Assembly (NCBI GenBank): GCA_016706055.1
Contig: JADJKL010000008.1
Coordinates: forward strand, 186,001-250,000
Direction: 5' to 3'
DNA length: 64,000 nt
DNA from: Chitinophagaceae bacterium
Lineage (GTDB): Bacteria; Bacteroidota; Bacteroidia; Chitinophagales; Chitinophagaceae
Positions 60,414 through 64,000 of the stretch are shown one piece after another. Within the stretch, counting starts at the first letter, position 1, and every line of letters begins with the position of its first letter. The position numbers and the translations under genes are program-made. The notes beneath the pieces are model-generated. The model saw only the letters and a program-made list of their open reading frames with translations, made no database searches and was not told where the DNA came from.

Positions 60414-61034
60414 ATGAAAGCAAAACTCACAAAAAATCAACTGCAAGAGTCATATGAGAAACTTGAACTTCGTACACAGTTTGATTTGGATTTTATTCTT
60501 TTAACTGTTGCAGCCGCAGCCATCTGTTCTTTTGGTTTCAGGATGAACAGTTCATCCGTAATTATTGGTGCCATGGTGCTATCGCCTATATTGTTAACAG
60601 TGGTTGCCTTAGGTGCATCAGTGTGTTGGGGAAAATGGAAAAACGGGGTTAGAAATATTACTACCCTCTTTTCAAGTATCGTTATTGGTATTGCTACCAG
60701 TTTTATCATCAATAAAATATTTCCGATAGTGGGAGGTTCCGAAATAACAGAACGGATACTGGGTAATCAAACAGATTATTTCTTTGTGGCTTTTTTCTCA
60801 GGTTTGGCAGGCACATTTGCTTATTTCTGGCCAGGTATTATTGAAGCAATTGCTGGTATTGCTATCTCTGTTGCTCTTATTCCTCCAGTAGTAATGGTAG
60901 GAATTGGATTGGCAAAATGGGATATGGTATTATTAACTTCCAGTATTGAAATTGTGTTAATCAATGTTGCAGGAATTACAATCGGTTCTTTTTTACTTGT
61001 ATTGGGATTAAAGATAAGAGCTACTAAAGAGTAG
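60414..61034 (+). CDS. DUF389 membrane protein
   Basis: A 206-residue protein with about five or six membrane helices. It starts with a charged N terminus (QESYEKLELRTQFDLDFILL) and contains SVIIGAMVLSPILL and GIIEAIAGIAISVALIPPVV, which match the DUF389 family. These proteins are widespread in bacteria and have no firm function. The family is often longer; here the core only is present. A possible Fnr-like site lies upstream. Confidence 0.85.
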   Translation: MKAKLTKNQLQESYEKLELRTQFDLDFILLTVAAAAICSFGFRMNSSSVIIGAMVLSPILLTVVALGASVCWGKWKNGVRNITTLFSSIVIGIATSFIINKIFPIVGGSEITERILGNQTDYFFVAFFSGLAGTFAYFWPGIIEAIAGIAISVALIPPVVMVGIGLAKWDMVLLTSSIEIVLINVAGITIGSFLLVLGLKIRATKE

Positions 61035-61100
61035 AAGAGCAGAGATATTGAATTTTTATGATTGTTCCATCACACTAGTTATACCCGTTTCAGCTTCTTA

Positions 61101-61529
61101 TTAGCGGTTTGTTGTTCTTTGTTTTAGTGTTGCGTGGCTATTATTGTAAACTTTATCTTTTTTTGGATGTGTAAACTTCAATCCTGACCAAACATTATTA
61201 ATGCTCAAGCAAGTACTTTCAACAAGTCCATAGCTGTAGCCAATTTGTATGACTTTAGGAAGAGAAAGGTCGGTATCCAACCCGCCACCTTTTGGCCAGG
61301 AAACCCAAAGCATTCCATTTAGCTTTAAATGAGCTTTAAGTTTCGAAAATATTTTCGTGTAGGCTGATTGCTTTTTTACAAAAAGATGGATGTAATCAAA
61401 CTCCCCAGTCATTTTTTTTGAAATACTAAGTGTGGGTAATTTGATACCCACAATCGCCTCAGTTGGGGCATTTATAAAGACCGTTCGACCGCTTTCTTTT
61501 ATTCCCATTTTTTGAGCTACAGTTTTCAT
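61101..61529 (-). CDS. DUF3052-type protein
   Basis: A 142-residue cytoplasmic protein. KMGIKESGRTVFINAPTEAI, FDYIHLFVKKQ, LWVSWPKGGG and VWSGLKFTH match the DUF3052 family, which has a Rossmann-like fold resembling methyltransferases but lacks a SAM loop. Function unknown. It is followed upstream (same strand) by a tiny membrane protein gene at 61542. Confidence 0.78.
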   Translation of the reverse strand: MKTVAQKMGIKESGRTVFINAPTEAIVGIKLPTLSISKKMTGEFDYIHLFVKKQSAYTKIFSKLKAHLKLNGMLWVSWPKGGGLDTDLSLPKVIQIGYSYGLVESTCLSINNVWSGLKFTHPKKDKVYNNSHATLKQRTTNR

Positions 61530-61541
61530 CTGATTTCTAAG

Positions 61542-61658
61542 TTAGCATTTTTCAAGTAACAACCATATGATAACGAAAATAGCTATAGTACTAAGACAGC
61601 CTCCACCCAATTTTTTTGCTCCATAACCAGCGATCAGACCTCGAACCAATTTATTCAT
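61542..61658 (-). CDS. Tiny membrane protein, 38 residues
   Basis: The ATG at 61658 encodes MNKLVRGLIAGYGAKKLGGG, then a hydrophobic helix (STIAIFVIIWLLL) and EKC. The basic amphipathic start, Gly-rich turn with Cys and single membrane helix look like a genuine small protein; from memory, similar sequences occur in other Bacteroidota, but this needs a search. It ends 12 nt before the start of the DUF3052 gene on the same strand, suggesting co-transcription. Confidence 0.65.
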   Translation of the reverse strand: MNKLVRGLIAGYGAKKLGGGCLSTIAIFVIIWLLLEKC

Positions 61659-61876
61659 GAATTATGTTTTGAATTATTTACTATGCTAAAGCTGTGCCAA
61701 TAAAAAAGCTAAAGCAATTAAATCCTTTGTGTAAATAATGTGGGTGATTTTTTTCTCGCAAAGAATTAAAGGAAAATGAAACTCTCCCGGCGAGAGACAT
61801 TGTTGAGAAAGGAATCTCATATTATGTTTTCAAGTTGTGCAAACTATATTATTTCCATGCAGCTTATATTTATAGG

Positions 61877-62248
61877 ATGAAGAAGATATCCCTTTTTGCG
61901 ATGGTTGTATTTTATGTTGCCGCCGGGATAAATCATTTTTGGCACCCTGACTTTTATTTGCAAATAATGCCTAAGTGGCTACCGTATCATAAAGGCTTGG
62001 TGATGCTAAGTGGAATTTGTGAGATACTCTTTGCTCTCTTGCTTATTTTTCCTTCTACAAGACGATTAGGTGCTTGGTGCATTATTTTGTTGCTGATTGC
62101 AGTGTTTCCGGCTAACATTCAAATGATGATTAATTATATGAATGAGTCTAATCCAAAACTATGGATTGCAATTATCAGGTTGCCGTTACAAATTGTTTTG
62201 ATTTGGTGGGCTTATAGTTTTACAAAAGAATTGAAGTATAAGGGCTAA
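61877..62248 (+). CDS. DoxX-like membrane protein
   Basis: A 123-residue protein with four membrane helices: MKKISLFAMVVFYVAAGINH, HKGLVMLSGICEILFALLLI, LGAWCIILLLIAVFPANIQM and LWIAIIRLPLQIVLIWWAYS. The pattern GxNHFxxPDFYLQIMPxxLP is typical of DoxX-like proteins. Longer upstream reading is possible, but the ATG at 61877 gives the usual start. Function unknown. It differs in sequence from the DoxX-like protein at 54101-54472. Confidence 0.83.
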   Translation: MKKISLFAMVVFYVAAGINHFWHPDFYLQIMPKWLPYHKGLVMLSGICEILFALLLIFPSTRRLGAWCIILLLIAVFPANIQMMINYMNESNPKLWIAIIRLPLQIVLIWWAYSFTKELKYKG

Positions 62249-62277
62249 AAGAATCATCAATAAATACATGAACACGG

Positions 62278-62299
62278 ACCTGCCTGCCGGTAGGCAAGT
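62278..62299. repeat. GC-rich palindrome, intergenic
   Basis: ACCTGCCTGCCGGTAGGCAA plus GT. Related to the palindrome inside pheT (26973-26995). The gap 62249-62502 also holds TTGCTTCACTTCGTTCGCAA (62376-62395), another typical dispersed motif, and the terminator at 62452. Confidence 0.6.
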
Positions 62300-62451
62300 T
62301 GGAATGATTGAAGGGATGAACACAGATTTATCTGCTTCGCAGATTTTGATTGTTACCGGTAAGGAGGGTAGGAAATTGCTTCACTTCGTTCGCAATGACG
62401 ACTATTAGAACAGACGATGATAGTAGTACTGAAGCGGGGTAAATAATAAAA

Positions 62452-62474
62452 AACTCCCCATCATCCGGGGAGTT
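62452..62474 (-). terminator. Terminator after the MFS gene
   Basis: AACTCCCC / GGGGAGTT, 8-bp perfect stem, 7-nt loop, with TTTTTATTATT following on the minus strand. Confidence 0.75.
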
Positions 62475-62502
62475 GTATAGTAAAGGTTAGTAAAAGAATT
62501 AA

Positions 62503-63861
62503 TTATAGATCAATAATTGGGTTGTACTTTGGTACGAGTGATTTCATAACAGCCCATGCAATAAGATAAGCTACGGCACAAAAAGCAAACATAATAGTGT
62601 AGCCAGTTTCTATATGGCCGAGAGCTTTGTAATGATCGAATAGTGCACCACCAACTTTAGTAACGATTACTCCGCCGATACCGCCCGCCATGCCACCGAT
62701 ACCTACTACAGATGCGGTAGCTTTTTTAGGAAACATATCAGACACAGTTGTAAATAAATTAGCACTCCAAGCCTGATGAGCTGATGCACCAATACCGATA
62801 AGTATCACTGGCATCCAGTAACTGATTTCTCCCAGCCATTGTGCAGCTAATACCACTAAAGGAATAAAGGCAATCATGAGCATGGCTCTCATTCTTCCAT
62901 CATACGGTTTGTATCCTCTTTTTATAAAATACATAGGGAACCATCCACCACCAATGCTGCCGAACATTGTTAAGCTGTATAAAACTGCAAGCGGTAACAT
63001 GATTTCTGTACCTGTAATATTGTATTGATCTTTTAAATAAGCCGGCAACCAGAAAAGAAAAAACCACCATACCCCATCAGTCATAAATTTACCAAAGGCA
63101 AATGCCCAAGTTTGTTTGTATTGCAATAATCTTCCCCAGGAAACTTTTTCTTTGGTCTCTACAATATTATCTTCTACATCATCATTGTTGATATAAGCCA
63201 ACTCAGCTTTTGAAAGTCTTTTTTGTTCTTCAGGCTTATCATAAAAATATAACCAGAAAAAGAGCCACAAGAAACCAATAGCTCCAATAATTACAAAAGC
63301 AGCTTCCCATCCCCAGTGCTTAGCAATCCATGGAACAGTTAATGGTGCAAGGATAGCACCCACATTGGCACCGGAGTTAAAAATACCAGTGGCAAAAGAT
63401 CTTTCTTTTTTAGGAAAATATTCCGCAGTTGCTTTAATAGCACCGGGAAAGTTTCCAGCTTCTCCTAATGCTAATACAGCTCGGCTTACCATAAATCCTA
63501 TTACAGAAACAGGAACGGTAACAATACCAATCCAACCTAATGTAGTTGTAAAGGCTGTTCCAATTGGAATTGCCAATGCATGCAGTATAGCACCAATAGA
63601 CCAGATGCTGATTGCCCAGGCAAACCCTTTTTTGGTGCCGAGCTTATCAATAATACGTCCCGCAAATAACATGGCGATGGCATAAGTAAACTGAAATACG
63701 GCAGCTATATCAGCATAGTCGCTATTACTCCAGCCAAACTTTTCTTCCAGCGATGGTTTTAATATGCTAAGTACCTGTCTGTCGAGATAGTTGACAGTGG
63801 TAGCAAAAAATAACAGGGCACAAATCGTCCACCGGTACTTTCCGATTTTTTCTTTTAGCAT
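62503..63861 (-). CDS. MFS transporter, hexuronate (ExuT-like) type
   Basis: A 452-residue transporter with twelve membrane helices. NYLDRQVLSILKPSLEE near the N terminus and the loop RIIDKLGTKKGF between helices 2 and 3 match the anion:cation symporter family that includes ExuT (galacturonate/glucuronate). A KDPG-aldolase fragment lies 29 nt upstream on the same strand, which supports uptake of hexuronates for breakdown through KDG and KDPG. The exact sugar acid is inferred. Confidence 0.87.
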   Translation of the reverse strand: MLKEKIGKYRWTICALLFFATTVNYLDRQVLSILKPSLEEKFGWSNSDYADIAAVFQFTYAIAMLFAGRIIDKLGTKKGFAWAISIWSIGAILHALAIPIGTAFTTTLGWIGIVTVPVSVIGFMVSRAVLALGEAGNFPGAIKATAEYFPKKERSFATGIFNSGANVGAILAPLTVPWIAKHWGWEAAFVIIGAIGFLWLFFWLYFYDKPEEQKRLSKAELAYINNDDVEDNIVETKEKVSWGRLLQYKQTWAFAFGKFMTDGVWWFFLFWLPAYLKDQYNITGTEIMLPLAVLYSLTMFGSIGGGWFPMYFIKRGYKPYDGRMRAMLMIAFIPLVVLAAQWLGEISYWMPVILIGIGASAHQAWSANLFTTVSDMFPKKATASVVGIGGMAGGIGGVIVTKVGGALFDHYKALGHIETGYTIMFAFCAVAYLIAWAVMKSLVPKYNPIIDL

Positions 63862-63890
63862 TTGGCAAGTTTAAAGAGAAATATTAATCG

Positions 63891-64000
63891 TTATTTTTTA
63901 ATCGTTCCTATTAATTCTAAAACTTTCTTTGTTTCTGTTTCAATCGTTGTATAATCTTTTGCTTCCATTAGTTTTTTACTGATTAGTTTGCTACCCATAC
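63891..64000 (-). CDS. eda: KDPG/KHG aldolase, C-terminal fragment (cut by window edge)
   Basis: The minus-strand frame entering from the right edge reads MGSKLISKKLMEAKDYTTIE and ends GTIKK-stop. GSKLISKKLMEAKDY resembles the end of 2-keto-3-deoxy-6-phosphogluconate aldolase, where a GMGS.L loop holds the phosphate. Only 36 residues are visible, so the call leans on this pattern and on the adjoining hexuronate-type transporter. Confidence 0.6.
   Translation of the reverse strand, partial: MGSKLISKKLMEAKDYTTIETETKKVLELIGTIKK

Overview
The window looks like a chromosomal segment of a Bacteroidota bacterium, most likely a Chitinophagaceae-type member. No database search was possible, so this rests on gene content and signals. 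There are two large secreted proteins with the type B C-terminal sorting domain of the type IX secretion system (T9SS). Promoter boxes fit the Bacteroidota TAnnTTTG pattern and Shine-Dalgarno sites are rare. RNase Y, a mitochondrial-type citrate synthase and a B12-dependent ribonucleotide reductase are present. The DNA is AT-rich and most genes are housekeeping genes. I see no prophage, insertion sequence, CRISPR array or rRNA; one tRNA-Leu is present.

Layout. 0-5.6 kb: 3' end of nrdJ, a T9SS cargo gene bracketed by hairpin repeats, a decayed lipoprotein gene and two small genes. 5.6-10.2 kb: clpX, two clpP genes, tig and tRNA-Leu, all leftward. 10.3-18.9 kb: rsh ((p)ppGpp), a second T9SS cargo, purA, an acidic protein and pabB. 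18.9-24 kb: mltD, gatA, tatA, rplS and rny, leftward. 24-31.5 kb: a TlpA-like protein, zapA, a coiled-coil protein, pheT, a FabH-like enzyme and fabI. 31.7-38.8 kb: ABC ATPases, an esterase, an ATP:corrinoid adenosyltransferase (it makes the cofactor NrdJ needs), gatC, trpS, a deoxynucleoside kinase and a membrane thioredoxin. 38.9-44.4 kb: pckA, pepP, pssA, purS, rsmI and a GIY-YIG nuclease surrounded by palindromic repeats. 44.5-53.7 kb: nitroreductase, M1 peptidase, response regulator, rsmG, glycosyltransferase, tgt, lptG-type permease and citrate synthase. 53.8-58.3 kb: a leftward cluster of VOC, SRPBCC, DoxX and DUF4287 genes opposite a GlxA-type regulator. 58.3-64 kb: metallophosphoesterase, CDP-alcohol phosphotransferase, DUF389, DUF3052, small membrane proteins, and a hexuronate-type transporter downstream of a KDPG-aldolase fragment.

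Three points stand out. (1) At least eight genes, several of them normally essential (clpP, fabI, rsmI, lptG), are each broken by a single-base indel. Seven of these lie in an A or T run. Homopolymer sequencing error is the simplest reading, so these are annotated as intact genes with a frame break. (2) The window is dense in short dispersed repeats: paired ACCGGG/CCCGGT-type palindromes around a GIY-YIG nuclease, CCCCTAAAGGGG elements abutting stop codons, a GC-rich palindrome read in frame inside pheT, and a 97-bp MITE-like inverted repeat. (3) Several genes carry a TAnnTT(T/C)(G/A) box only 4-7 nt before the start codon, which suggests leaderless or near-leaderless transcripts. The most system-like accessory locus is the six-gene VOC/SRPBCC/DoxX cluster opposite its candidate GlxA regulator, with a perfect 12-bp palindrome just before the regulator's start.
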